Shown: in pieces, positions 1-8,811 of the stretch
Layout: every line of letters starts with the position of its first letter
Position numbering within the stretch: position 1 is the stretch's first letter
From: Deltaproteobacteria bacterium
GTDB taxonomy: Bacteria > Myxococcota_A > UBA9160 > SZUA-336
Length of the DNA: 64,000 bases
Direction: 5' to 3'
NCBI GenBank assembly: GCA_029261925.1
Contig: JAJDAJ010000022.1
Location: 1-64,000 of the forward strand
Notes under the pieces: generated by a model
What the model was told of the DNA's origin: nothing
The model's input: the letters and a program-made list of their open reading frames with translations, nothing else
Database searches by the model: none
Made by a program: the position numbers and the translations under genes

Positions 1-1
1 C

Positions 2-2497
2 GGCCGGCCCTGGGGGCCGGCCGACATCCTCATCAAGCGCCCGGGCGAGGCCCCTGTCGTCTGGGCATCGGCGGCCCAGCTCGGGCTCGGCGCGGCGGAC
101 AACATCGACGCCCTCGCGATCAACAACCGCGGCGCGGGCGACGAGCTCGACAACGGCGATCTCATCTACATCTCGCTGGACAACACGTCGCCGGGTCGGA
201 TCATCTCCGGAGGCCAGGAGGCCGTGATCCAGATCTTCCCGCGCGACATGCAGGGCAACATCCGCGTCGTCTTCGACGCGCAGGTGCTGAACCTGCGCAA
301 CGACGGCACCGAGGAGCTCAACGCGCTGACCGGCTTCGATCCCGGACCGCGCGGCGAGCCCGGGTACTTCATCGATCCCGACCCGCCAATCGGGTGCAGC
401 GTCGGCAGTGGTGGGGCTCTCGAGATCGCTCCCGGCGCGCCGTCCGGAGGCTTCGGACTCGCCCAGCCGGCGATCGCCACCGGCGACGATCCCGGCTCCT
501 ACCGGGTCTCGGTGCAGCTCGGCGACCAGGTGTCCGACGTGGTCTACTCCTGCAGCGACGGCCTGCTCCAGCCGGGCAGCGCCGCCGATCCAGTGATCGC
601 GGCCGGCATGCCCATCGCGGGCGGCGGTCTGGTGGGCGCGGGCGCCCCCGGAATGCAGCCGCTGGCACCCGGCGGTGGCGCGCGGCCGCTGGCCGTCGGC
701 ACCGTCCACGACGCCGCCTCGGAGTCGGTTCTGGTCGGTACCTCGACGCCGGGCCGCGGTCAGCTCTGGCCGCTGGCGCGCATCGGAGAGCCGACCGAGG
801 CCGGCCCCGTCCTCAGCATCCACGACGTCGCGTCGGCCCGGTCCGGCGACGTGACCTGCGCGACCTGGCTCGACGTTCACCCGGCAGTCCTGGTCTCGTG
901 CCGCAACGAGCGCACGGGCGCGAGCTCCGGCGTGCTCGCGGTCGCGACGCTCGAGACCCTGGTCGCCGGCGCGCCGATCCTGCAGTGCGACCGTCCGACG
1001 ATCGCCGAGGCCGCCGATGGCGTGCTGCAGGTGCTCTTCCCCGGGATCGCCGGCAGCGGCCCCGGACTCCTCGGCGCGACCCTCACCGCGGGGCCCGACG
1101 GGTTCGCGACCGGGCCCGTGGAGTACGTGGCGGATCCCTCGAACACGCGACTCGACGACGGCACGGCGATCGCGGAGTTCTTCGCGCCGATCTCGGCGGC
1201 GGGCGACCGCATCGCGTCGATCGCACGCACCACCGCAGACGAGGAGGCCGTCGTGTTCTTCGACGGCGCCTGGACCAAGCTCGACGCCGCGCCCCTGCCC
1301 GGAGGCCTGCCTCCGGGACGCTTCACTTCCCTGGCGGCGGCTCACGACGGGGCGGCATGGACCCGCATCGGCGACACGGGCGCATCGGAGCTGTACGCAT
1401 GGTCGCGTCGCATGCCGCAGCGGCGCCTTCTGGTGCAGACGCCCGCGCAGATCGGCGCTGCGATCCTGCAGTACCTGGAGCTGGGACGTCACGCGCTGGT
1501 CGACAACGTGGTGACCTTCAGCGGCTACGACCAGGTCTTCGAACGGCGCAGCTACATCGTCGCGGCTCCGCAGCCGCTCGACACCGACGACCCGACGCCG
1601 CGCGATACCTGGTGGGGCCTGGAGCTGAGCACCGACCCCGGCGTGAACGGCTCCGATCCCGCGGCCGCCTGGTCGCCCCCGCTGCGCGGCAGCTACGCCC
1701 TCGACGACGGCGTGGGCCTCCACGACGCGGATCCGGGTCACGCCCTCGAGGTGCTCGGGCCGCAGCTCGGCAGCGCCATGACGCGCCTCGATCGCCTGCA
1801 GCACCGGATCGATGTCGAGACGGGAGAGGCCTGGATCGACGCCGCGGGCGGCTCGAGCCTGGGCGACTGGATCCTGACCGGAACCACCCTCGTACCCTCG
1901 GAGTGGGTCAGCAGTGGCGGTGAGCTGCTCGGAACCGCGGCCGGGTGGGCCCCGATCGAGGTGCTGGGTCAGCTGACCCACGGGCTGTGCACCGAGATCT
2001 ACCCGGTCGGTGGCTGCCTGGAGAACGGGGGGAGCTACGCGAGCCCGTCGCCCTACGAGCCCTCGAGCGGCCAGCTCGACGTGCCGGCGATGATCGAGCT
2101 ACCCGACCTGCCGCCGCTCTACTCGAGGCTGGGCGACGTACAGCTCTTCGAGGGCGACGCCTGCTACGACCCCGACGGCGACGGCCACTGCCACGGCGCG
2201 GACAACTGCCCGCTGGCCTGGAATCCCGAGCAGACCGACTCGACCGGCAACGGCGTGGGCGATGCGTGCCGCTGTGCCGACGCGAACGTCGATGGCGACG
2301 TGACCGCCGACGACCTCGCGCTGCAGCGCCGGATCGCGATCGGCGAGGTGCCCGCGGGAGCATCGCTGGCCCACGCGAGCCTGGTCGACACTGGACTGCC
2401 GGGCCCGCGCAGCATGGCCTTCACCGCACGAATCGCGTCGGGCCTGCCGGTGCCGCCGCATCCGGGCGCGTGTCCGGCCGCGCTGCTGACGCGGTAG
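2..2497 (+). CDS. Large secreted protein with thrombospondin type-3/dockerin-like tail (5' partial)
   Basis: The reading frame is open from base 2, so the gene starts before the window; 831 residues are visible. The GTG at 224 lies inside the same open frame and is not needed as a start. The body is Gly/Ala/Asp-rich with no enzyme motif I recognise and reads like an extracellular beta-rich protein. The C-terminal ~110 residues hold a TSP3-type calcium repeat (DPDGDGHCHGADNCPLAW, then a second Asp-rich loop ending GDACRC) followed by one dockerin-like loop, DANVDGDVTADDL. The second dockerin half found in other proteins of this window is missing. It is probably secreted, and its function is unknown. 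The next gene in the same direction carries a related tail. Confidence is high for coding and low for role. Confidence 0.85.
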   Translation, partial: GRPWGPADILIKRPGEAPVVWASAAQLGLGAADNIDALAINNRGAGDELDNGDLIYISLDNTSPGRIISGGQEAVIQIFPRDMQGNIRVVFDAQVLNLRNDGTEELNALTGFDPGPRGEPGYFIDPDPPIGCSVGSGGALEIAPGAPSGGFGLAQPAIATGDDPGSYRVSVQLGDQVSDVVYSCSDGLLQPGSAADPVIAAGMPIAGGGLVGAGAPGMQPLAPGGGARPLAVGTVHDAASESVLVGTSTPGRGQLWPLARIGEPTEAGPVLSIHDVASARSGDVTCATWLDVHPAVLVSCRNERTGASSGVLAVATLETLVAGAPILQCDRPTIAEAADGVLQVLFPGIAGSGPGLLGATLTAGPDGFATGPVEYVADPSNTRLDDGTAIAEFFAPISAAGDRIASIARTTADEEAVVFFDGAWTKLDAAPLPGGLPPGRFTSLAAAHDGAAWTRIGDTGASELYAWSRRMPQRRLLVQTPAQIGAAILQYLELGRHALVDNVVTFSGYDQVFERRSYIVAAPQPLDTDDPTPRDTWWGLELSTDPGVNGSDPAAAWSPPLRGSYALDDGVGLHDADPGHALEVLGPQLGSAMTRLDRLQHRIDVETGEAWIDAAGGSSLGDWILTGTTLVPSEWVSSGGELLGTAAGWAPIEVLGQLTHGLCTEIYPVGGCLENGGSYASPSPYEPSSGQLDVPAMIELPDLPPLYSRLGDVQLFEGDACYDPDGDGHCHGADNCPLAWNPEQTDSTGNGVGDACRCADANVDGDVTADDLALQRRIAIGEVPAGASLAHASLVDTGLPGPRSMAFTARIASGLPVPPHPGACPAALLTR

Positions 2498-2522
2498 CCC
2501 GAAGCAGGGAGCGGACCCCGCC

Positions 2523-2558
2523 GGGAGGGGCGGGAGGCCACGGCCTCCCGCCCCTCCT
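2523..2558 (+). terminator. Strong hairpin downstream of the first secreted protein
   Basis: A perfect 16-bp inverted repeat (arms 2524-2539 and 2542-2557) closes on a CACG-like loop 25 bases after the stop codon. It is almost all G/C and lacks a real U-tract (TCTC follows), so it could be an intrinsic terminator of the high-GC type or an mRNA-stabilising end. Confidence 0.55.
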
Positions 2559-2680
2559 CTCGCGTCCGGCCACGGCGACCGACGCTGCCGGCACCCGCGA
2601 TAGGAATCGGCGGCTCGGGGGTCCTGTTCATGGAGGGCCCGAGGTCGGGCTCGCAAGGCTCGAACCAGGAGGACTCGAAA

Positions 2681-3565
2681 ATGTCGCTGGCCACCCACCT
2701 TCGCCGCTCGCTCTGGACGATCGCCCTGCTCGTGGGCGGCCTCTCCGGGAGCGCCGACGCCCAGATGGCGATCTTCAGCACCCCGACCGACAGTCCCGGG
2801 AACCGCGCACCGGTGCAGGTGAACCAGTGGTTCTCGGACCGCAGCGTGCAGCTCTGGCTCGACACCGGTGGCACGAGCCCCAGCCCGGCCGGCGCCGAGT
2901 GCTCGGGCGAGGTGGCCGGAGACGAGGCCTGCTTCTGGCAGGTCGAGTGCGCCGCGACAGCCGGCATCGAGGTCGTCGACATCCAGGCGCCGGCGGACCG
3001 GCCCCCGGACTACATCGTCAGCGGGATCGCCGGGGGCGGCAGCTCGATCCGCTTCAACGGGGGTGACCCGCGCGGCGGCGAGATCGGGCCGCTGCACATC
3101 GCCACGCTGCGCATCCGCTCGACCGGCCCGCAGGGCGAGGTGAGCTGCGGGGGCACCGTGGTCGGCGCGACCCTGGATGCCGTCGCCACGCCCACGGCCA
3201 CGATCGCACAGACCTGCGGCGACGAGCTGGACTGGGACTGCGACGGGATCGACGACTCCGTGGACTTCTGTCGCTACTGGCCGACCGACGAGAGCCTCAA
3301 CATCGACTCCGACGGCGACGGCGTCGGCGACCCCTGCCAGTGCGGCGACGCCAACGGCGACGGCACGCTGACGGTGGCCGACATCCTCCACCTGAATGCG
3401 GGCATCTTCGATCCCGCGCAGCGGGGGACCCTGTGCGACGCCAACAATGACGGCATCTGCAGCGTCAGTGACATCCTGATGGTGAATCGCGACCTGTTCG
3501 ACTGGCGCCCCCTCTCCACCTGCCGCCGGCAGCCCTTCGCCACCACGCCTTTCGAGTTCAACTGA
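2681..3565 (+). CDS. Secreted beta-sandwich protein with TSP3/dockerin-like C-terminus
   Basis: 294 residues. The ATG at 2681 is chosen over an in-frame ATG at 2630 because AGGAGGA sits 7 bases upstream and a clean signal peptide follows (hydrophobic IALLVGGLSG, cleavage near ADA-Q28). Residues ~29-185 look like a secreted beta-sandwich with four or more cysteines. The stretch PLHIATLRIRSTG resembles the late strand of cohesin-like modules, but this is only a weak impression. From ~190 there is a TSP3-like loop ([14 protein letters not shown]) and then two dockerin-like halves, DANGDGTLTVADILHLN and DANNDGICSVSDILMVN, ending with a Cys and a short aromatic tail. Probably exported and calcium-binding; partner unknown. 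Confidence 0.85.
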   Translation: MSLATHLRRSLWTIALLVGGLSGSADAQMAIFSTPTDSPGNRAPVQVNQWFSDRSVQLWLDTGGTSPSPAGAECSGEVAGDEACFWQVECAATAGIEVVDIQAPADRPPDYIVSGIAGGGSSIRFNGGDPRGGEIGPLHIATLRIRSTGPQGEVSCGGTVVGATLDAVATPTATIAQTCGDELDWDCDGIDDSVDFCRYWPTDESLNIDSDGDGVGDPCQCGDANGDGTLTVADILHLNAGIFDPAQRGTLCDANNDGICSVSDILMVNRDLFDWRPLSTCRRQPFATTPFEFN

Positions 3566-3588
3566 CCCCTCCCTCGCGGGGATCCGCC

Positions 3589-3624
3589 CGCGGGCCCGGA
3601 GTGCGACGCGCACCCGGTCCCGCG
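3589..3624 (+). terminator. Possible terminator hairpin after the secreted protein
   Basis: An interrupted inverted repeat (CGCGGG..CGG.GTGCG / CGCAC.CCGG.CCCGCG around an ACG loop) lies 24 bases after the stop. No U-tract follows. Tentative. Confidence 0.3.
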
Positions 3625-3692
3625 GGCCTCGTGATCCCGGGCCCGCGACGGCGCTCGACAGCCGGGCCGTGCTGCCGGCAAGATCCGCCGCG

Positions 3693-4655
3693 ATGAGTTC
3701 CCCGGTGCTGCTGATCACCCGCCGCCTGCCCGAGGCCGTCATGGCGCGCGCCGCGCGCGACTACACGCCGCGCGACAACGAGGCCGATCGCGCGTGGAGC
3801 GCCGACGAGCTGGTCGAGCGCGCCCGCGGCTGCGACGCGATCCTCTGCGCTCCGGGAGATCCGCTGGGGGCCGACGCGATCGAGCGCCTGCCCGGCTCGG
3901 TGCGCGCGATCGCCACCTTCTCGGTCGGCTACGAGCACGTGGACGTGCGCGCCGCGGGGGCGCGCGGGATCGCGGTCTTCAACACGCCCGGGGTGCTGAC
4001 CGATGCCACCGCGGAGATCGCCCTGCTGCTGATGCTCGGCGCAGCGCGGCGCGCCTGGGAGGGGCAGTCGATGCTGCGTGCGGGGCGCTGGGACGGCTGG
4101 CGACCCACACAGCTGCTCGGCCGGACGCTCGCCGGCAAGCGCCTGGGCATCGTGGGCCTGGGGCGCATCGGCCGCGCGGTCGCTGCCCGGGCGCGGCCCT
4201 TCGGGCTCGAGGTGCACTACCACGGACGCCGGCGCCTGCCCTCGAAGCTCGAGGACGGCGCCAGCTGGCACGAGACGGCGGGCGACCTGCTCGCGATCAG
4301 CGACGTGCTCTCGCTGCACTGCCCGGCGACGCCCGAGACGCATCACCTCCTGGACGCGACGCGGATCGAGCGACTGCCGGCGGACGCGATCGTGATCAAC
4401 ACCGCGCGCGGCGCAGTGGTCGACGACGACGCGCTGATCGCGGCGCTGCGGAGCCGCAGGATCGCCGCCGCTGGGCTCGACGTGTACGAGGGCGAACCAG
4501 ATCTCGACCCGCGCTACCTCGAGCTGGACAACGCCTACCTGCTGCCCCACCTGGGCAGCGCGACCATCGAGACGCGCAACGCCATGGGCTTCCTGGCTCT
4601 CGACAACCTCGACGCGTTCTTCGCCGGGGCCGAGCCGCCCGCCCGCGTGGTCTGA
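3693..4655 (+). CDS. D-isomer-specific 2-hydroxyacid dehydrogenase (glyoxylate/hydroxypyruvate reductase type)
   Basis: 320 residues, the usual length for this NAD(P)H-dependent cytoplasmic family, which interconverts 2-oxoacids and D-2-hydroxyacids. Visible signatures are the dinucleotide motif GLGRIG at 155-160, the catalytic Arg in NTARG (239), Glu268 in YEGEPD and His286 in PHLGSA. The R-E-H triad is therefore intact. The ATG at 3693 is preferred over the GTG at 3669 because family N-termini begin directly with the VLLITRRLP strand. The substrate cannot be read from sequence; glyoxylate or hydroxypyruvate is the commonest. It converges on the amidohydrolase gene, and a hairpin spans its stop codon. 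Confidence 0.9.
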   Translation: MSSPVLLITRRLPEAVMARAARDYTPRDNEADRAWSADELVERARGCDAILCAPGDPLGADAIERLPGSVRAIATFSVGYEHVDVRAAGARGIAVFNTPGVLTDATAEIALLLMLGAARRAWEGQSMLRAGRWDGWRPTQLLGRTLAGKRLGIVGLGRIGRAVAARARPFGLEVHYHGRRRLPSKLEDGASWHETAGDLLAISDVLSLHCPATPETHHLLDATRIERLPADAIVINTARGAVVDDDALIAALRSRRIAAAGLDVYEGEPDLDPRYLELDNAYLLPHLGSATIETRNAMGFLALDNLDAFFAGAEPPARVV

Positions 4656-4668
4656 GCCACGCGGGCGG
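4639..4668. terminator. Inverted repeat spanning a stop codon between convergent genes
   Basis: Perfect 12-bp arms (CCGCCCGCGTGG at 4639-4650 and its complement at 4657-4668) enclose the loop TCTGAG, which contains the TGA of the dehydrogenase gene. It sits between two convergent genes, so it may end transcription from both sides. No U-tract on either strand. Confidence 0.5.
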
Positions 4669-4677
4669 AGGGTCGGA

Positions 4678-5805
4678 TCAGGTCAGCTGGTAGATCCGCT
4701 CGCAGTTGCCCGACAGGATGAGGTTCTTCTCGTCGTCGGGCACGTCCACGAAGTGGCGCTGGATGGTCTCCCGCGAGTACGGGTAGTCGTTGCCGTGGTG
4801 CGGGAAGTCGGTGGACCACATCATGGTCTCGACGCCGACGCTGTGACGCATGCGCACGCCGACCTGATCGACGATGTACGAGAACGCGAAGTTGTCCTTG
4901 AGGTACTGACTGGGCAGCTTCTTCAGGTCGAGCCCGACGTGCGTCCGGTTGCGCCAGTAGCGGTCGTCCATCATCTCGGCCACGTGGGGCACCCAGGCGC
5001 AGCCCACCTCGATGCCCAGGACCATCAGGCCCGGGTAGCGGTCGAAGACACCCGAGAAGATCAGGTCGACGATCACCGGGCCCATCTTGATGACGCCGGC
5101 GACCGCGCCGATGGCGCCCGCCGCCTCGGGCGGCGACTCGTGCTTGAGGACCGTGGTGGCCAGCCCGAAGTGCATGCTCACCGGGATCTGCAGCTCCTCG
5201 GCCGCCTCCCAGAACGGATCGTCCTCCTCGCTCAGGGCGGACTCGCCGCTGGGCCAGGTGGAGAGCACGCAGGCGCGGCAGCCGAGCTTGGCGGCCTGGC
5301 GGAGCTGGGCGACCGAGGTATCGATGCCGAGGTTGGGGATCTGGTACACGGGGAACAGGCGCTTGGGATCGGCGGCGCAGAAGTCCTCGATCAGCCACTG
5401 GTTGTAGGCGTCGACGCCGGCGAGGTTGAGAGCCTTGTCCTCCCACTGCGCGAAGCTCATGATCGCGCGCTGCGGTCCGTAGAGGAACTCGGCGTCCACG
5501 CCGTCGATGTCGAGGATCTCGAGCCGGGCCTTCCCGTCGTGGACCGACGGGTGGACGTTGTCGCCGTAGCGGAAGCCGGTCCACCTCATCTTGTCGCGGG
5601 GGATGCCCACGCACGAGACCAGGCCGAGCGGCGCGGCCATACCCTTGGCGTTGTACTGCCAGGCGTCGCCGCCCTCCTCGTCCTTGACGAGCTTCGGCGC
5701 CCGGTCGCGGTACTTCGCGGGGAGCCACTTCTCCCAGAGATCGGGGGGCTCGACGACGTGAGAGTCGGCGGAGATGAGCGAGTACTTGCGTCCGGTTGGC
5801 TCCAT
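4678..5805 (-). CDS. Amidohydrolase-2 family metal-dependent hydrolase
   Basis: 375 residues of the ACMSD-like TIM-barrel family (amidohydrolase_2), which catalyses hydrolysis or non-oxidative decarboxylation. The N-terminal metal motif appears as ISADSHVVEPPDLW (D14-S-H16). A mid-barrel His lies in PVSMHFGLA, and the C-terminal catalytic Asp is in WSTDFPHHGNDYPYS. The first metal site reads DxH rather than HxH, as is common in this branch. The ATG at 5805 is supported by GAGGAG eight to nine bases upstream. It is one of three paralogs in the window (others at 6502 and 51524). Substrate unknown; decarboxylation of an aromatic or cyclic acid is an inference. Its upstream region 5806-5987 is noticeably richer in A/T and probably holds its promoter. 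Confidence 0.85.
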   Translation of the reverse strand: MEPTGRKYSLISADSHVVEPPDLWEKWLPAKYRDRAPKLVKDEEGGDAWQYNAKGMAAPLGLVSCVGIPRDKMRWTGFRYGDNVHPSVHDGKARLEILDIDGVDAEFLYGPQRAIMSFAQWEDKALNLAGVDAYNQWLIEDFCAADPKRLFPVYQIPNLGIDTSVAQLRQAAKLGCRACVLSTWPSGESALSEEDDPFWEAAEELQIPVSMHFGLATTVLKHESPPEAAGAIGAVAGVIKMGPVIVDLIFSGVFDRYPGLMVLGIEVGCAWVPHVAEMMDDRYWRNRTHVGLDLKKLPSQYLKDNFAFSYIVDQVGVRMRHSVGVETMMWSTDFPHHGNDYPYSRETIQRHFVDVPDDEKNLILSGNCERIYQLT

Positions 5806-5987
5806 GGGGCTCCTCGTTCTTCGGGAAATTCCGTCGTTATTCTACCCGTTCCTATCTAGCGTTCCTGGCGAATCCGGCCAGCAGGCCCCCCGGGAGGCCC
5901 GCATCGGGCTCCTGGAGCCCGCCACGGCCACGCCCGGCCCGGCGGCAACGCCCGCCCGGATCGCGGGGCCGGCTACCCTCTGCCGCC

Positions 5988-6470
5988 GTGCGCGTCGGTG
6001 TGATGAGCGATACCCACGACAACGCCCGCAGCGTGCGGCGCATGGTCGAGCTGCTCAACGGCGCCGGGGTCGAGCGGGTGATCCACACCGGGGACATCAC
6101 CCGGCCCCCGACCCTGGAGCTGCTCGCGGCCCTGCGCGCGCCCCTGGTCGGGGTCTTCGGCAATAACGACGTGGACCGCGGCGGCCTGGCGGCGGTCGCC
6201 GCCCGGCAGGGCTTTCGCCTCGAGGCCGGCCCCCTCGAGCTGGACTGGCACGGGCGCCGCATCGCGGTCGTCCACGACCCCGAGGAGCACGCGCTCGACC
6301 TCGACGGCCTCGACGTGCTCGTGCACGGCCACCACCACCGGCGCGTGATCGAGCGCGTCGGCCGCACGCTGGTCTTCAATCCCGGGGAGTGCGCGGGCTG
6401 GCTCGATGGCCACAACGCGGTGGGCGTGCTCGACCTGGAGCGCATCGAGGCCGAGGTGCTGCGCTTCTGA
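5988..6470 (+). CDS. YfcE/MJ0936-family metallophosphoesterase
   Basis: 160 residues, typical of the small YfcE-type phosphodiesterases that hydrolyse phosphodiester model substrates or cyclic nucleotides with two metal ions. Metal ligands are visible in order: SDTHDN, HTGDIT, GNND, then VVHDP and HGHHH. The GTG at 5988 gives MRVGVMSDTHD, matching the compact family start; the ATG at 6003 would cut into the first strand. The frame stays open upstream but that part is not conserved-looking. It lies 31 bases before the second amidohydrolase and may be co-transcribed with it. Physiological substrate unknown. Confidence 0.85.
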   Translation: MRVGVMSDTHDNARSVRRMVELLNGAGVERVIHTGDITRPPTLELLAALRAPLVGVFGNNDVDRGGLAAVAARQGFRLEAGPLELDWHGRRIAVVHDPEEHALDLDGLDVLVHGHHHRRVIERVGRTLVFNPGECAGWLDGHNAVGVLDLERIEAEVLRF

Positions 6471-6501
6471 GGTAGACTCGCGCCCGGACCGGGAGGGACC
6501 G

Positions 6502-7560
6502 ATGCGCACGATCGACGCCGACGGCCACGTGATGGAGCCCGACGCGATCTGGACCGAGTACCTGCCGCGGGAACTCCACGCGCTCGCGCCCCGGCGCGTC
6601 GTCGACAGCGAGGGCCGCAGCCGGCAGCTCATCGGCGGCGAGCTCAAGGAGTTCATCCCGATGGGACCGGACTGGGGCCAGCGCTACCGGCACGGCGGCC
6701 ACGATCCCAAGCTGCGCCTCGAGGACATGGACACGGAGGGCATCGAGATCTCGGTGCTCTTCCCGACCACCGGGCTGTTCTTCCCGGGGCTCGCCGACGC
6801 GCGCGCACAGGTCGCCCTTTGCCACGCCTACAATGACTGGCTGCGCGACTTCTGCGCGACCGACCCGGCCCGCCTGGTCGGGGTGGCGGTCGTGCCGCAG
6901 CTCGACGTGGACGCCACCCTGGCCGAGGCCCGCCGCGCCGTGGTCGAGCTGGGCTTCCGCGGCGTGATGCTGCGGCCCAATCCGATCGGGGGTCGGGGCC
7001 TGGACGATCCGGCCTGGGACCCGCTCTGGTCGCTGCTCGCCGAGCTCGGCGTGCCGGCGGCGATCCACGAGGGCACCACGCAGGACGTGGTGCAGTCGGG
7101 ATACGACCGCTTCACGAACTTCATGTTCCGGCACGCCTGCTCGCACCCGCACGAGCAGCAGATCGCCTGCCTCTCGCTGATCGGCGCCGGCGTGCTCGAG
7201 CGCCACCCGGGGCTGCGCGTGGCGTTCCTCGAGTCGGGCTGCGGCTGGATCGCCTGGTGGCTGGAGCGGCTCGAGGAGCACGTGGAGCACTGGGGCCACG
7301 CGAGCCGGCCCCTGCCCCTGGCCCCGACCGAGTACTTCCTGCGCCAGTGCTTCATCTCGGCCGAGCCCGACGAGCGCACCCTGCCGGGCGTGATCGAGCT
7401 ACTGGGTGACCGCAACGTGATCTTCGCCAGCGACTACCCGCACCCCGACGCGAAGTTCCCGGGCGTGGTCGCCGAGATGGCCGATCGCGACGACCTCTCC
7501 GACGCCAGCAAGGCGCGCATCCTGCGCGACAACGCCGCGCGCTGCTTCGGACTGGGCTGA
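6502..7560 (+). CDS. Amidohydrolase-2 family metal-dependent hydrolase
   Basis: 352 residues, same family as the gene at 4678-5805. The ATG at 6502 follows GGGAGGGA at 6491-6498. The N-terminus MRTIDADGHVMEPD gives the DxH metal pair, AAIHEGTT supplies the mid-barrel His, and FASDYPHPDAKFPG carries the C-terminal Asp. The family contains aminocarboxymuconate-semialdehyde decarboxylase and many uncharacterised hydrolases. The MFS carrier gene starts 13 bases after its stop, so the pair may import and process one compound. That link is inference. Confidence 0.87.
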   Translation: MRTIDADGHVMEPDAIWTEYLPRELHALAPRRVVDSEGRSRQLIGGELKEFIPMGPDWGQRYRHGGHDPKLRLEDMDTEGIEISVLFPTTGLFFPGLADARAQVALCHAYNDWLRDFCATDPARLVGVAVVPQLDVDATLAEARRAVVELGFRGVMLRPNPIGGRGLDDPAWDPLWSLLAELGVPAAIHEGTTQDVVQSGYDRFTNFMFRHACSHPHEQQIACLSLIGAGVLERHPGLRVAFLESGCGWIAWWLERLEEHVEHWGHASRPLPLAPTEYFLRQCFISAEPDERTLPGVIELLGDRNVIFASDYPHPDAKFPGVVAEMADRDDLSDASKARILRDNAARCFGLG

Positions 7561-7573
7561 GCCGGCCACTCCG

Positions 7574-8803
7574 GTGAAGGTGCCCAGCGACTACACGGCC
7601 CGCGCCTCGTGGGTGGTCTTCGGTGCGATGTCGGCGCAGCTGGTGATGGGCGCGGTGTACGCGCGCGGCCCCCTGGCGCCGGCGATCATCGAGGATCTCG
7701 GCTGGGGTCGCGGCGACATGATGCTGGCGGGCGCACCCGCGGTGGTGATGACGGCGCTCGCCAGCCCGGTGGCGGGCATCATGACCCAGCGCTACGGCGC
7801 GAGGCCGGTGGTCGCGTTCGGCGCCGTCCTGGTCTCGCTGCTCTTCTGGGGCTTCAGCCAGATGCAGACCCTCTGGCACCTGTTCGCGTGCAGCATGGGC
7901 ATCGGCATCCTGGTGGCCAGTGTCGGCGACGTGGCGGTGGGCTCGGTCGTGGCGCGCTGGATCTCCCGGGGCCGGGGGCTGGCCCTGGGCATCGTGTACA
8001 CCGGCTCGAACCTGGGTGGCTTCATCGCGGCGATCGCGGCCGGGTTCCTGCTCGAGGCAGTCGGCTGGCGCCAGGCGTACCTCTGGATCGGCATGGGCTT
8101 CACGATCGTGATCCTGCCCACGGTGCTGCTGACCGTGCGGGAACCCCCTGCCGGCTACGTACCGCCGTCGCAGCGCTTCGGCGCCGACGGCGAGGAAATC
8201 GAGCCGGTGGACGAGCTGGGCATCGACCTCCGCACCGCCCTGCGCACGCCCGCATTCTGGATGCTGTTCGCGGCGCTCTTCCTGTTCTACCTGTACTTCA
8301 TCGCGGTCAACGCCCACCTGACCCTGTACCTGACCGATATCGGGCTCTCGCCACGCGCCGTGGCGATGGGGTTCGCGATGACCATAGGCGTGGGCGTGCT
8401 CGCGAAGCTCGGAATCGGCCTGGTCGCCGACCGCTGGCCGGCCAAGACCGCCCTGCTGATCTGCCTGACCTTCGTCTCCAGCGCGTCGGTGATGCTGCTG
8501 CTGATGCGCGACCGGCCGATCCTGGTGCCCACGTTCCTGGTCGTCCACGGCATCGCGGTCATGGCCCAGAACGTGGTCTATCCGCTGGCGGTCGCCTGGT
8601 GCTTCGGCACCCGGCACATGGCCAGCATCTACGGGGTGATGATGCTCGCGCTGCTCTCGGGCCAGGTCGGGGCGATCAGCGCCGGCTACATGCACGACGC
8701 GCTCGGCAGCTACGACCTGGCCTTCCGCCTGCTGTCGGGGGGAACGTTCGCGGCACTGCTGCTGGCGGCGCTGGTGCGTCCGGCCCGCGGCGCACCCGCC
8801 TGA
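7574..8803 (+). CDS. MFS transporter, oxalate/formate antiporter (OFA)-like
   Basis: 409 residues with about twelve hydrophobic segments, the standard MFS layout of two six-helix halves around a cytoplasmic loop at ~195-225 (FGADGEEIEPVDELG). The first half contains the family-type loop GIMTQRYGARPVV between helices 2 and 3, and the second half has the equivalent GLVADRWPAKTALL. The start is GTG at 7574, 13 bases after the preceding amidohydrolase gene, which suggests one transcript. OFA-type members exchange small carboxylates. The substrate here is unknown, but a carboxylate handled by the adjacent hydrolase is plausible. Confidence 0.85.
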   Translation: MKVPSDYTARASWVVFGAMSAQLVMGAVYARGPLAPAIIEDLGWGRGDMMLAGAPAVVMTALASPVAGIMTQRYGARPVVAFGAVLVSLLFWGFSQMQTLWHLFACSMGIGILVASVGDVAVGSVVARWISRGRGLALGIVYTGSNLGGFIAAIAAGFLLEAVGWRQAYLWIGMGFTIVILPTVLLTVREPPAGYVPPSQRFGADGEEIEPVDELGIDLRTALRTPAFWMLFAALFLFYLYFIAVNAHLTLYLTDIGLSPRAVAMGFAMTIGVGVLAKLGIGLVADRWPAKTALLICLTFVSSASVMLLLMRDRPILVPTFLVVHGIAVMAQNVVYPLAVAWCFGTRHMASIYGVMMLALLSGQVGAISAGYMHDALGSYDLAFRLLSGGTFAALLLAALVRPARGAPA

Positions 8804-8811
8804 CCGCGCGC

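Noticed and set aside
224-2497. GTG 224 as the start of the first gene
   Set aside because: The frame is open from base 2 with similar composition and no ribosome site before 224, so the gene begins before the window.
2099-3742. 547-residue minus-strand open frame across the secreted protein genes
   Set aside because: High G+C creates long antisense frames. It has no family-like motif and lies across two genes with signal peptides, ribosome sites and calcium repeats on the plus strand.
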